This document shows positions 32,821-44,232 of a stretch of 64,000 nt of DNA, piece after piece (position 1 is the first letter of the stretch; the number at the start of each line of letters is the position of its first letter). The position numbers and the translations under genes were made by a program. The stretch comes from Dastarcus helophoroides (Eukaryota > Arthropoda > Insecta > Coleoptera > Bothrideridae), in the NCBI GenBank assembly GCA_028583605.1, contig CM053331.1, positions 7,219,890 through 7,283,889 of the forward strand, given 5' to 3'. Under the pieces are notes generated by a model. The model saw only the letters and a list, made by a program, of their open reading frames with translations. It had not been told where the DNA came from and searched no databases.

Positions 32821-33162
32821 TGAATGCATGGCAGGCTATATGATGGCTTTTCGCCCTGGAGTGACCAAATTAATGCTGGTTACGGCTGTTGGTCGGGAGC
32901 TCGGTGCCGCCGTGAGCGACAAGCTTCCTTTCGTTTCCCTGATTTTTGATTCTGCACGAAGTTCCCTGCGCCAGTTGCCTTGGTTATTTGGACAGTCCGC
33001 ATTCCAGTGAAATTCTGGACAAAAACAACATCTCGGAAGCGGCTGTTGGTTTTCTTATCATTCTTTTACTCTCGGATTTCTTCTCGGTTGGTTGTAAATT
33101 CTTCTTTATGGAAGTTTCAGCTTAAAAGTCTGCCTCAAATGCTGAAGCAGTTTCGATTAGTT

Positions 33163-33825
33163 TTAGATTGTCTCGAATGTATGTGCCCTTATGAATTCTT
33201 TTAAGCGAGGATGTACTTGTTGAAAGAGTATCTTCGCTAATGCTCCATCGGAAATTTCCGGGGCCACCCTTGCTGCTAATCGCTGTTTGTGTATAAGAAA
33301 TTCCTCGACTGGCTGTTCTAATTCGTGGGTCTTGCCGTAGAGCTCTGCAAGTATTTCTTGCAGCACTTGGTCTGACGCGTACTCTCGTTTTAATTTTGTA
33401 CAGAAAAATTGATAATTTAAAAACAGGTGGTTATTCTTCTCGGCCCACATTGCTGCTTTACCTTTCAACAGTCCTATGCATAAGGATAGACGGTCTTCCT
33501 CGGAGGTTCCTTTGGTGTTCTCTTCTAATGTATTCAACAACTTTATCGGATCGTCGTAGATTAGCCCCTCAAAAGATGGTAGTTTCACTGAAGAGGACGT
33601 CTTCATTGCATTTATTGACTCCTCGACGATGTGAATCGCCCTTTCGTTGGAGAGCCGCGTGGACTGTTGCAGCATTCCCGCAAGCTCCGTTAAAAATAAC
33701 TTAGTCCATTGTTAGTCCATATTTCTTTGAGATGGATCACTGTCACTTGTTAAAGAACTTGTGGGGTTAGTTGGGCGCCTTTCTGGTTCGGTATCTTCTG
33801 TTTTTCCACCTCTCGTAGCTGGCAT
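33163..33825 (-). pseudogene. Gypsy gag remnant
   Basis: A likely start ATG at 33825-33823 opens a frame (MPATRGGKTEDTEPE). It meets one stop near 33720 and continues in the same frame to 33163. The capsid-like region resembles retrotransposon gag (VKLPSFEGLIYDDPIKLLN; LLKGKAAMWA; VEEFLIHKQRL). After 33163 the frame shifts. A zinc-knuckle-like CCFCPEFHWNADC is readable around 33000-33040 on the same strand (C-x2-C-x3-H-x4-C, one residue shorter than usual). The stop plus frameshift make it inactive. Confidence 0.8.
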
Positions 33826-33874
33826 CTCAGGGTTTCTGCTCGGGTTCGCTTGCATTCACTATACAACTTGTACT

Positions 33875-33889
33875 CCACGTTGGGCGCCA
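33875..33889 (-). promoter_or_regulatory. Primer-binding-site candidate of the gypsy element
   Basis: In element sense TGGCGCCCAACGTGG, directly inside the 5' LTR. The TGGCGCC start is what a CCA-ended tRNA primer requires. The core resembles tRNA-Lys-type sites of insect gypsy elements; the tRNA identity is inferred. Confidence 0.6.
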
Positions 33890-34180
33890 AACTGATACCG
33901 GACCGCGTCAAAAAAATCGAAATGGGTTTTTAGTCTGAAAGTCTATAGCACTGCTGTTTCACTGTCGGTTCAAAAATCACTAGGCAAAACTGTCGGGAAA
34001 GGCTAGACCTATTGGGTCTGACACTGAACTGCCTCTTGTTTGTCCACCGAGGCCTTTTATCGGAAAGCTATAGTCATTAAGATTCAATTTACCACCCTAA
34101 CGAATTCTATTCTTAGAAGGAATGCAATTATCGTACTTTGTCCATCTCAATTGCAGTTCCATTAAAATGAAACGCAATTA

Positions 34181-34720
34181 TGCACGGTTCTCACGAGGCG
34201 ATTTTTATCGGTCAACTAAAAATCGCTTCCGAATAGAACAATAATCGCTTCATGAGAACACTGTTTCAATAAAAGTTGATCAACTTTTGTTGGCCGATAA
34301 AAATTTGCCCGGCTGTCAACTTTTGCTTTCAAGTCGGCTTAATTTTTGAGCGAGTTGAATCTTGTTGAACGTGAGAACGAGCCAGACCGACTCGAAAGCG
34401 ATTAATCTTTGTTTGTATTTTTTTTTTTGTGTGTTATAGGTACCTGGTGCATGAGCAAAATGGCTTCGTCTAAAAAGGGGTTTAAATGGAGTGATGCTTT
34501 AACCTTCAAGTTTGTAGATCTTCATCAGCAGCACGAATGCCTCTGTTTCCAAACCCTTGTTATTTACAAGAACAAAGATGCCAGAGATACTGCGATTTAA
34601 GCAATAATTGTCGATATGGAGTGCGAAGGGTTAAGTATTGACGATATAAAAAACAAAATAAAAACTGTACGATCTATGTAACAAAAAGGAGCTCAACTTG
34701 GTTTTAAAGTCTATGAAAAG
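34181..34720 (+). mobile_element. Insertion in the gypsy 5' LTR, possible Harbinger-type fragment
   Basis: A 540-bp insertion absent from the other LTR. It starts TGCACGGTTCTCACGAGGCG directly after AATTA, and near 34241-34258 it has the inverted counterpart of that start (AATCGCTTCATGAGAACA). A third copy (ACGTGAGAACG) lies near 34370. It carries a MADF-type coding fragment. PIF/Harbinger elements insert at TTA/TAA-type sites and carry a MADF or Myb-like second gene, so a deleted Harbinger is plausible. No matching right terminal repeat is present and a few LTR bases are lost at the right junction. Confidence 0.5.
34451..34715 (+). pseudogene. MADF-domain fragment with stops
   Basis: The ATG at 34451 gives MSKMASSKKGFKWSDALTF, then VDLHQQHECLCFQTL and IYKNKDARDTAI, then a stop at 34598-34600. 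The same frame continues with ECEGLSIDDIKNKIKTVRSM, a second stop, and LGFKVYEKR. The pattern (aromatic start, D/E-L-Y-x2-H, YKNKDAR, KIKTVR, final basic helix) fits a MADF domain, a Myb-related DNA-binding fold. Two stops make it a pseudogene. It could come from a transposon or be a captured host fragment. Confidence 0.6.
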
Positions 34721-34975
34721 CGCTGATGCTAAACATCTGCTAAACATCCGGGTTGTAGCGGACCCAGGACCAAAAGGTTTCGGCAATTATCCTAGGTTCG
34801 ACATTACTCACCCTTTGTCCATCCTAATTGCGTTTTCATGATAAGGAAAAGCACTTAAGATGACAAACATCCTGATATTCAGCGGGTGTAATTATCTTAT
34901 CACTTTGGTGAATACTTGAATTTCTGCCTAGCGATTTTTTTTCTACCGATAAGTGTTTTGTTTTTTATTTTTTTT

Positions 34976-35041
34976 GGTTTCAGGGGACAACATTTGTATT
35001 TCAATTTTTGAAGATAACCAAGGACCAGTCCGTTTCAGCAA
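34976..35041 (+). repeat. Copy of a dispersed repeat (GGTTTCAGGGGACAAC)
   Basis: Contains GGTTTCAGGGGACAAC, ATTTGTATTTCAATTTTTG and AACCAAGGACCAGTCCGTTTC, shared with 21228-21290, 47044-47110 and partly 5990 and 52434. It marks the break of the truncated LTR and the start of a T-rich array. Confidence 0.65.
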
Positions 35042-35049
35042 AAAAAAAT

Positions 35050-35725
35050 TATTAATGTTTTTCGTCGAATTTTGTTTTTTTTAGAAAGTGCCAAATTCAA
35101 TTTTCTTAAAATTATTACTTTAAATCCTTAATTTTGACTCAGGAATTTTGATTTTATTTTGAAATTTCGATTCTAATCCCGAAATTTTGATTTTACTTTG
35201 AAATTTTCAATTGAAACAGTTATAAATTTTTCGTTTGTTTTTAAATAACGACTTTTCTTTCATAATTCTTGTTTTCACTTTTGTAACAAAATTCGATTTT
35301 AAACTCAAAAGTTCAGGACAATTTGTGTTGGAATATAAACTTTCGACTTTTCTTTTTAAAAATTCAAATTCAATTTTAACTTTTTTCCTAGTTGTTTGTT
35401 TAAAAACTTAAAATTTCTTCCTTTGTTGGAACCTCTGGTTTTATATGATTTTTGGAATTTCGACTTTTCAACATTTTTTTTTATAAATTTTGAGTTATTT
35501 CAAAATTTCGACGTTTTTCTCAAAATTCAAAGTTTGCACTTTCAATATTGTTTTGTTTTCGAGTAGTTTTTCTTATACATTTTAAATTTCTTTTGTAATA
35601 TTCCCGACTACGGCCCTATATTTTCTTGGTAATTATCGTTTTGACCTTTAAGTCTCTTTTTTTAGAATATTTTGCCTTTTTAATGCCTCTTTTTAGCTAT
35701 TCGTTTTTGTCTAATTTAACGTTTT
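35050..35725. repeat. T-rich array
   Basis: Short-phrase repeat (TTTTGATTTTACTTTGAAATT; TTTCGACTTTTCAACATTTTT). No gene. Confidence 0.65.
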
Positions 35726-36613
35726 GTGCACCTATTTCCCTCATTTGATTGTGCCTAAAATCCGGTCTCTAGTTATTAGTTTTTTTGACAGCTTAAAACA
35801 CAAATGTTACTGAAATTTACGGCAAGTTGTATAGTGTTTATGGTAAAGACGTTATGTCAAGATCAGTGGGGTTTCTGATTGGCGCTAGTCATTTACGCTT
35901 AAAAAATATTTTATTTATTACAAAAAATAATGTGCTTCATTTTGAGATGGCCCTCGTATATTTATCGGTGTTAAAAACCTTGCTTCACATTGATAGCCCC
36001 ATAAAAAATTTTATTGATTTTTCTTCTAATTTTTATCAATATGAGCAAACAAAAAGGAGACAATTCTGCCAACCGTCATTTTATTTTCGTAATTCGGTTC
36101 TTAACAAGAACCACTATTTGAAAAACGCATTTATGGACCTTCGTTTTTTATAAAAAAATACCTACCTATTTTTGCTACTACAATTGTATCAACACAGCAA
36201 TAGCGGCAACAGACTGCGTCCTCCTGAGTTGACGAAACGACTCGAGCAGAGATCATTCGTCTTCTGCATATGGTCACCCTGAAAAATCTCCTGAACGAAA
36301 ACTAATTTATGTAAATATATCCATTTTATTTACATATGTTATTTTACTTAATATAATACCAAAGAAATTTATCCGACCACTCTGGAAGCCAATTCAATTT
36401 AATATAATACATTTTTCGGTTCGAGTTGTAATGAAAAATTAATTTAATAAAAGTTTGATCAATCGATGATTATAACGGTAAATATAAACGTTTCAAAATT
36501 TAATCTAACAAGTTTCAAATCGATAATAATAACAACCTATCGGAAAATGTCTCGATATATGAGTTTAAACCGTCACGAAAATATATCAAAAAGAAATTGA
36601 ATTAACCGATCCC
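35726..36613. other. Intergenic, downstream of the kinase gene
   Basis: AT-rich unique sequence. A 108-codon open stretch at 35827-36153 shows no recognisable domain and is not supported. TTTATT at about 36326 is a possible AATAAA polyadenylation signal for the minus-strand kinase gene, roughly 290 bp after its stop. Confidence 0.4.
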
Positions 36614-37901
36614 TCATTCGGCGGCGTTCTCCAAGTAAATACAAGCTCCTGCATTGGGAGCGGTGGCAAACACAATCGACTCGAAGTGGTCGACGATTCC
36701 CAGCTCCTTATAAAACGTGTCTTTCAACGCGTTGATGTATTTATCCACGTTTTCAGGATGAACGAGAGCCACGGTGCAACCTCCCCAACCGGCACCGGTC
36801 AGACGACAACCCAACGCCAACCCCTTGGATATCTCCACGATTCTAAAAGCAAAAAAAAATTAGAAGTAGAGAAGCTAGAAAGCCGGATGATCAATTTTAC
36901 TCTCAGACGGACAAAAAAGAATTTATCTTGGTTTCATCGTAGCTTGATGGTTTCGAGTTGAGTTTAAGAGACTGGGTAATGAGGTATAAATCTCGTAAGC
37001 AGAAAAGAATATCGTTTTTACGTTTAAGCAATTTTTTTTTAAAGAAATTTAATGTTCATAGTTCAGAAAGTATTTTAACAAGAAATATAATGAAACGAAT
37101 GACGGCCAGCAGGTAGCGTAGTATAATTTCTTATTTTTATTGATTTTATCAATATTCATGGAGAAGTCCTACACAGGATGATTCATGTAGATCGTACGTT
37201 AGAAAATTTTTCACTTTCCAAAATCGTACTATGTAAAAATTGGTTGTCAGTCACAACTGACTGCTGCAAGTATAAATGAGATATTTTCAAAATAGTGATA
37301 CTTCCAGAAGTACCAGAAATGGACGCCACCTTTGTTCTTTAAGAGAACATCCAATTTTGATTGTATACTTGGAGTCATCTTGAGTCTAAATCATTTCTTT
37401 TTCAGCAGTTATCGACCACAGCTTTTGACATGTACCTCATAGTATTTGCAAGAAAAATAGAATTGTAGTAGCCCATTTAAAAGCGCATAAATCCTCTACT
37501 ACACACACGCACACGAATTTTCTATATCTTCCAAAATAATACTGCTTCTTAAAATGAAGCTATTAAACTTCAGGGCATTTTTAGTTCTACAATTCACTCA
37601 TTGCCACTTCAGCGATTAAATTTTTCGGTTGCGCCCCCGACTTCGAAGAGGGTTGTAAATGGAGTTACCGCGTTAGAATAAAACAATAAGTTTGTTAACG
37701 AAGCGTTAACTCAAGTTAATCTCGGGCAGAACAACGTAAAATTCTACGTGTAAACGCACCTATCAAGTTGCGGATGGCTGCACTCGTATAAATCTCTGAG
37801 ACTTTCGTGGCTTTCAGTCATAAGCTGTCCTAAAGCCTCCAATGTCCCATCCCCGGCTGCATTAGAACAAAGGTTGTGAAATTTCTCCACCCGCAGTGCC
37901 T
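36614..37901 (-). CDS. GALK2-like N-acetylgalactosamine kinase, last two exons
   Basis: The GHMP kinase that phosphorylates N-acetylgalactosamine (GALK2) or galactose (GALK1) in the cytosol. Penultimate exon 37760-37901 begins after TTACAG and encodes ALRVEKFHNLC and ESLRDLYECSHPQLD; it ends at a GTGCGT donor. Last exon 36614-36842 follows a TTTTAG acceptor and joins in frame (AG+A = Arg) into IVEISKG and CRLTGAGWGGCTVALV, ending TAA-type stop after GACIYLENAAE. The intron is 917 bp. CRLTGAGWGGC is the conserved GHMP motif in its GALK2 form; GALK1 reads SRMTGGGFGGC. Only about the last 120 residues are present. The N-terminal exons were not found to 64 kb, so they are short and distant, outside the window, or lost. 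Confidence 0.85.
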
Positions 37902-38159
37902 CTGTAAAGATATTACGAGTTAATAAAGACATTAAAGCAAAACCGCAAATTTCGGTAAGTACATGAATTAGAGTTCAGCGAATTCGTGAATAGGCTGGTA
38001 TTCCATTAGCGTGAGGTAGCTGGAAGATTTAATAAAGACAAGATTTGCTGAAAGGTTTTAATACGATTTGCTTCCAAAGTAAACGAAATATTTTATAGAA
38101 TTTGGAGCATTATACAATATCACACAGAAAGGGTTCTAGGTATATCCAGATATATCTTC
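37902..38159. other. Intron or upstream flank of the kinase fragment
   Basis: Unique AT-rich sequence before the array begins. The branch/pyrimidine tract of the 37901 acceptor lies here. No further exon recognised. Confidence 0.4.
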
Positions 38160-40100
38160 TCTCTTCCTTCTCTTCTTTAAAAAGGTTTAACTTTTCAAAA
38201 TTTCAACTATCAAAATTTTCGGCGTTTTTCTAAATTTTGATCCGAAAATTTTGAAAAAATTAAAATTACCAAAAAAGTCTAAAATTCCAAAATAACTTCG
38301 AAATTTTCGACTTTTCTGGTAATTTTAATTTTTTTCAAAATATTGATATTATTTCAAAATATGCATATATTTTGTTTTTCACAAAATTCGGCTTTTTGTC
38401 AAAATTTGGACTCTTCTTTTTAAGACTTTTGACTTTTAAATATTTTCGACTTTCAAATTTTTTATTTTTTTCAAAATTCCCACCTTTTTGAAGTTTACAA
38501 TTTTTCTAAAATTTGTATTTTTTGAAAGATATGTATTTGCTTTTGACAACTTCGACTTTTCAAAGTTTCAATTTCTTTCGAAAATTTAAATTTTTGTTGT
38601 TAAAAATTTCGACATTTTTGCAGTATTTCCATTTTTTGAAAAATTTTCCTTTTTTTTAATTTCTACTTTGGTCTATGTTTCGATCAAGGATCAGGGTTAC
38701 CTTTTTTTCTAAAATGTAGCCCTTTTAAATTCTTGACATTTTTTGAAAACTTCGCACTAAAAATTCGTACTAATTTAATTTTATATTTTTTCAAAATTTC
38801 GACCTTTATCAAGTTTACAATTTTTTAAAAATTTGTATTTTTTTGCAAATATAGATTTTCTTTTTACAATTTCAACTGTCCACGGTTTACATTTTTCTCG
38901 AAAATTTAGATTTTTTAAAAGATTTTCTTTTTTTTAAATTTTTTAAGTTTAAAAAGAAGACATTTTCAGAAATAGAAGTCAAAAAATGTTTAAAAGTTCG
39001 ACACTTGCACTTCGAAAATTCTTAATTTTCAAATAAATGTTTCAATTTAAAAAAAAGACGAAATTTTTAAAAATTCATCAATTTCGAAAAAAATTCAATT
39101 TTTGAAAATAGTTCAGCTTTCAAAAAATCTACATTTTTAAAAAAGTAAGAATTTTTAAAGGATGGAAGTTTTTAGAAAGTGTTGAAAGTTTCAAAGAAAG
39201 TCAATATTTTAAAAAGGATATATTTAAAAAAATCTTTATGGAAAGTTGGTTGAAACATAAAAAAGTTGAATTTCTCAAAAGAAAATTAAAAATTTTCAAT
39301 CGGTGAAAATACCGGAAAAAATCGGGATTCTCAAAAAAATCTAAACTGATGAGTTGAAATGTTCAAAAATAAAAATAGGAATTTTTCAGAAATGTTGGAA
39401 TTTTAAAAAGTTAAATTTTAGAAAAAGTGGATGCTTTGAAATTTTTTAAAATCGTCGTAACCTTTAAGAAATTAAAATTTCGAAAATTTTTTTAAAATTT
39501 ATTAAAATCAAAATCTTCATAAGCGTAATTTTGAAAAAAATGTCGATATTTTAAAAAGAAGACATTTTTAGAAAATTTCGTAGGCAAATAATTTTTATAA
39601 AAGTCAACATTAAAAAAACTATAGCACTTTCAAAAATCAAAAATTTACAAAAGTCAAAATTTGGAAAATAATAATTAAAATTTAAGAAAATAATCGAAAT
39701 TTTTAAGAATCAAAATTTTTAAAAATTACAAATTTGAAGAAATTTCAAATTTTCAAAATACGTAAAATGTTAAAAAAAGTTGATAACTTATTTTTTTGAA
39801 AAAATTAGAAATTACATTCAAAAATTAATTTTTTTCAAAATTTCGTTTTAAAATTCAGTTAATTGACCTGATTCACCTGATACCGTTGCATTTATTTTCC
39901 TGTCTGAAAAATTTCGTGTTCTAATTTTAAACTCGAAAATTTAAGAATATTTTTCTTATCTATTTCTAGATTTAATTTCCAAAAACTTCGACATTTTTCT
40001 AAAGGTTTTCAGTTGTAACTTAAAACTTATTTATACGTACTTTTCAGTTTTCAAAAAATAAATGTTCAAATTTTCGAAACAAAGTATAATTTTTTTACAG
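38160..40100. repeat. AT-rich array with polarity switches
   Basis: T-rich 38170-38950, A-rich 38960-39850, T-rich 39900-40070. The switches are abrupt. Same short phrases as elsewhere. No coding content. Confidence 0.7.
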
Positions 40101-42860
40101 AGTAAATATAAAAGAAGTTTTTAAAGTCGGTTGGAACAATGTCGACATTTTGAAAAGAGTAAAAATTTTGCAACTTAAATCTTCAGATTCTCCAAAAAAA
40201 TTCGAAATTTTCAGAAGGCAAATTCTTCAAAAAATTCGAATTTAAAAAAATTGGCGAAAGTTAAAATGTTGTAAAAAATGTAAAGTTTTCAAAAAAAGTA
40301 CAAATTTTCAAAAACAAAGTAGAATTAAAAAAAGAGTAAAAAAGGTTAAAATTTTTAAAAATTATCGAAATTTAAAAAATAAATTCAAAATTTTTAAAAA
40401 CAAAGTATAATTTTTAAAAACAAAGTTAAACGGTTGAAATTTTCGGAGTCGATTCAAAAAATGTTGATTTTTTGAAGAGTGAAAAATTTGCGACTTAAAA
40501 CGTTAGATTATTCAAAAAAATTCGAAATTTTCAGACCAAGGGAAATTTTTCAAAAATTCGAATTTACAAAAATTCAAGGAAGTTAAAATTTTGAAAAAAG
40601 AACAAAATTAATAAAAAAAGTTGAGTTGTTGAAAACTGTCAAAATTATCGAAAAGAATCCAAATTTTTAAAAATAAAGTAGAATTTACGAAAACGTAAAA
40701 TAAGTTGAAATTTTGGGAGTCGGTTGGCAAATATTTTGAATAAAGTAAAAAATTTGGAAACAATGTCAGATTCTTCAAAAAAATTCGAAATTTTTAGAAG
40801 GCAAATTTTTGAAAAAGTCGATATTAGAAAACTTCAGGAAGTCACAATTTTGAAAAAAAGGTCAACATATTCAAAAACAGTTGAAATTATGAAATAATGT
40901 AGAAGTTTTCAAAAAAAGTCTAAATTTTCAAAAACAAAGTAGAATTAAAAAATAAGAGTAAAAACAGTTCAAATTTTGAAAAAATATCGAAGTTTTCAAG
41001 AAAAAGTCCAAATTTTCAAAAACAAAATAGAAATTTTTAAAACACGAATAAAAAAATTTTAAATTTCGGAAGTCGGTAAGAAAAATGTTGATATTTTGAA
41101 AAAAGTGAAAAATTTGTAACTTAAAACATCAGATTATTAAAAAAAGCCCAATTTACAAAAAATCGAGAGTCAAAATTATGAAGAAAAGGCCAAAATGTTT
41201 AAAATTGTTAAAATTAAAAAAAAAGTTGACATTTTAAGAAAAACCCAAATTTTTAAAAACAAAATAGAATTAAAATAACAAAGTAAAAAAAGTTCAAATT
41301 TTGGAAAGATAGCAAAGGTTTTAAAAAAAGGTCTAAATTTTTAAGAACACAGTAGAAGTTTTTTAAAAAAGAGTAAAAAAGGTCGGAATTTTGGGAGTCG
41401 GTTGGAAAAATATTGATATCGTGAAAAAAGGGGAAAAATTTCAATCAACGTCAGATTCTACAAAAAAATTCGAAATTTTTAGGAGGAAAATTTTTGAAAA
41501 AGTAGATATTAGAAATCTTCAGGAAGTTACAATGTTGAAAAAAGGTCAACATATTCAAAAACAGTTAAAATTTTGAAAAAATGTCGAAGTTTTCAAAAAA
41601 AGAATGTCAACATTTTCAAAAACAAAGTAGAATTTACGAAAAGGTAAAAAAAGTTGAACGTTTGGGAGTCGGTTGGCAAATATTTTGAAAAAAGTGAAAA
41701 ATTTGCAAACAATGTCAGATTCTTCAAAAAAATTCGAAATTTTTAGAAGGCAAATTTTTGAAAAAGTCGATATTAGAAAATTTGAGGAAGGCAAACTTTT
41801 CAAAAAAGGTCAACATTTCAAAAACAGTTGAAATTTTGAAAAAATGTCGAAGTTTTCAAAAAAAGTCCAAATTTTTAAAAACAAAGTAAAATTAAAAAAT
41901 AAGAGTAAAAAAAGTTCAAATTTTGAAAAATATCGAAGTTTTCAAAAAAAAGTCCAAATGTTCAATAACAAAGTAGAAATTTTTAAAAAAAGAATTAAAA
42001 AATTGAAATTTCGGGAGTCGGTAGGAAAAATGTTGTAATTTGAAAAAAGTAAAAAATTTATAACTTAAAACGTCAGATTATTCAAAAAAATTGAAATCTT
42101 TAGGAGAAGTTAAATTATTCAAAAAGTCCAATTTACAAAAATTCGAGAGTCAAAATTATGAAAAAACGCCAAAATTTTTACAATTGTTGAAATTTTGAAA
42201 AAAAAATGTCGACATTTTAAAAAAAGCCCAAATTTTCAATAGAATTAAAAAAAAAGTAGAAAAAGTTCAGATTTTGAAAAAATATCGAACCTTCCAAAAA
42301 AAGGTCCAAATTTCTAAAACAAAGTAAAAATTTTTAAAAAACCGTAAAAAGAGTCGAAATTTTGGGAGTCGGTTGGAAAAAAGTTGATATCGTGAAAGAA
42401 GTGAAAAATTTGCAACTTAAAACGTCCGATTTTCCAAAAAAAATTCGAAATTTTCAAAGGTTAAATTTTTCTAAGAAATCTAATTTAAAAAACTTCGGGA
42501 AATTCAAAATTTTGAAAAAAGGTCAAATTTTCAAAAAAAGTTGAAAATTTGAAAAACAAAGCAGAATTAAAACTAAAAGATTAAAAAGGTTGAAATTTAA
42601 AAAAAAATTCGAAGTTTTAAAAAAATGTTCAAATTATTAAAACATATGTCAATTTTTTTTAAAAAGAGTAAAAAAAATTGAAATTTCGAGAATCGGTTGA
42701 AAAAAATGTGGATATTTCGAAAAGAAGCGAATAATTTGCAGCTTAAACCGTCAGATTTTGCAAAAAAAATCGAAATTTGCAGGTAAAGGCAAATTTTTCG
42801 AAAATTCGAAATTACAAAAGTTCGAGAAAGTAAAAATTTCGAATTCGTATAAAAGTTTTT
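40101..42860. repeat. A-rich array with 946-bp trimeric higher-order repeat
   Basis: The phrase GGGAGTCGGTTGGAAAAAT followed by GATAT, a GTGAAAAATTTGCAACTTAAAACGTCAGATT phrase and AAAACAAAGTAGAATTA recurs. The GTCGG anchor falls at 40126, 40448, 40719, 41072, 41397, 41668, 42017, 42368 and 42692. Spacings are 322, 271, 353, then 325, 271, 349, then 351 and 324, so three subunits form a unit of 945-946 bp, repeated twice and partly a third time. Confidence 0.85.
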
Positions 42861-43810
42861 GAAATTTTTCACACAAAATTTTGATCTTTTTCGAGTCTTT
42901 TTTTCAGAATGTAGACTTTTTATAAATCTGATTACGTTGAAATATATTTTTTTTAAAACCTCTACCTTTTTCTAAAATATCCACTCTTTTTGAACTTCTC
43001 GAAGTTTTTACTTTTTTTATTTTAAATTTCGACATTTTATCAAAAATGTTGCTTTTTTTTTAATGTAATGTAAACTGGACTTTTACGTAAAAGATGCAAA
43101 CAATCGACTTATTTCTGAAAATTTTCACTTTTTTAAACAATTTGGTTCTTCTCAAAATTTGGATTTTTGAAATTTTCAAATTTTTAAAAAATTTTTTACT
43201 TTCTTTATAAATTTCGACTTTTTAACATTAAATTTCAAATTTTTCTGAAACTAATGGCTATTTTCGGATTTAAAACTTCTTCAAAATTTCGACGTTTTGT
43301 GAAAACTTCTATTTTTGAAAAGTTTCTTGAAAATGTTCCCTTTTTCTCAAAACTTTGAATATCTGTAACATTGATTTTTTCAAAAATTCGCTGAAAGTTT
43401 TGATTTTTTTTAAACCTGATCTAAATTTCGAATTTTTAAAATTTTGACCGAACTGAATAAAACGAATTCAACACTTAACTAAATTTTGACCTTAAAAGAA
43501 ATTTTAAAAAGCAATATTTTCAAGTTTAAACTAAAAAGTTTCAGAAAAAGTCAAGCTTTAGAAAGATTTTCGATTTTAAAATATGAATAGGAATTTTGAA
43601 AAAAAAAGAGCACAAAGCAATCAATATCTGGGTTTAATTTAAAAATTTCTGCAAAATTGTTTCTCAAAATTTTGAAGGTTAAATTTGAAAATGATATAGA
43701 AATTCTCTCAACATTTCAAGTTAAACATCGAAAGTGCCAAATTAGCCAAAATTTCGAGCTTAAAACTTAAAGGTTTGAAAGTTAATATAAAAAAAAAGAA
43801 CTCTGAACAC
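42861..43810. repeat. T-rich then A-rich array beside the second module copy
   Basis: T-rich phrases to about 43440, then A-rich to 43810. Read on the minus strand, the last part follows the dispersed module (43816-44040) just as the array at 20431 follows copy 1. Confidence 0.65.
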
Positions 43811-43815
43811 CTACA

Positions 43816-44040
43816 AACATTTGGGTGAATTCCTGTGTAAAGGCAGATTCATCAACGACGTCAGGTCTCAACGTGTATAAGGATCTTTAAATACAATCGT
43901 GGATATCATTCGTTGCATTTAAATGGTTTTTAGTGCCCATTTTTATCACGTAGATGTTAAATTTTGAAAAATCCTTTTTTAGTGCTCACCTACGTATTAT
44001 GGGAAACACCTTTGTGAAATTTCGTGTTCCTACACGCACC
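43816..44040 (-). repeat. Dispersed module next to array, copy 2
   Basis: Reverse complement of this interval matches 20195-20430 over its length with shared landmarks (ACGTAGGTGAGCACT, GATTTTTCAAAATTTA, CACTAAAAACCATTTAAA, GACGTCGTTGATGAAT). Divergence is roughly one site in four by eye. No ORF. Confidence 0.65.
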
Positions 44041-44232
44041 AGGCATCAGGCACTCTGTCAAAGGGAAGGTTTGCAAACTTATAAACGACGAAATGTTTCT
44101 AAATTAAAGTAATTTTTAGTTTGTATAATAGGATATGGCATGACCTGAATTTTCAAAAATATTTGTCGGCTATAGTTGTCAATTGTGAACCTAACCAAAC
44201 TTGTTTATTGTTAAGTTGACGCATTTTGTTTT

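Larger units (their letters stand above)
29489..33892 (-). mobile_element. Internal region of a decayed Ty3/gypsy element
   Basis: Order on the minus strand is gag, protease, reverse transcriptase, RNase H and integrase, which is the Ty3/gypsy order. There is no env-like frame downstream of integrase. Several frameshifts and stops break the coding sequence, so the element is inactive. A primer-binding-site candidate next to the 5' LTR (33875-33889) reads TGGCGCCCAACGTGG in element sense. Confidence 0.85.
33893..34955 (-). mobile_element. 5' LTR of the gypsy element, interrupted and truncated
   Basis: Matches the 3' LTR in two blocks, 33893-34180 and 34721-34955, separated by a 540-bp insertion. 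It ends at CTACCGATAAGTG, so about 93 bp present in the other LTR (29396-29488) are missing at the outer end, where the promoter-proximal LTR start should be. A dispersed repeat begins directly after the break (34976). Confidence 0.8.

Noticed and set aside
35827..36153. 108-codon open stretch
   Set aside because: No recognisable domain, no clear start or splice context, AT-rich surroundings; treated as chance.
39340..39365. CUGAUGAG followed by GAAA on the plus strand
   Set aside because: Only two bases separate the core parts, so no stem II can form, and no stem I partner is present. Chance match inside an AT-rich array.
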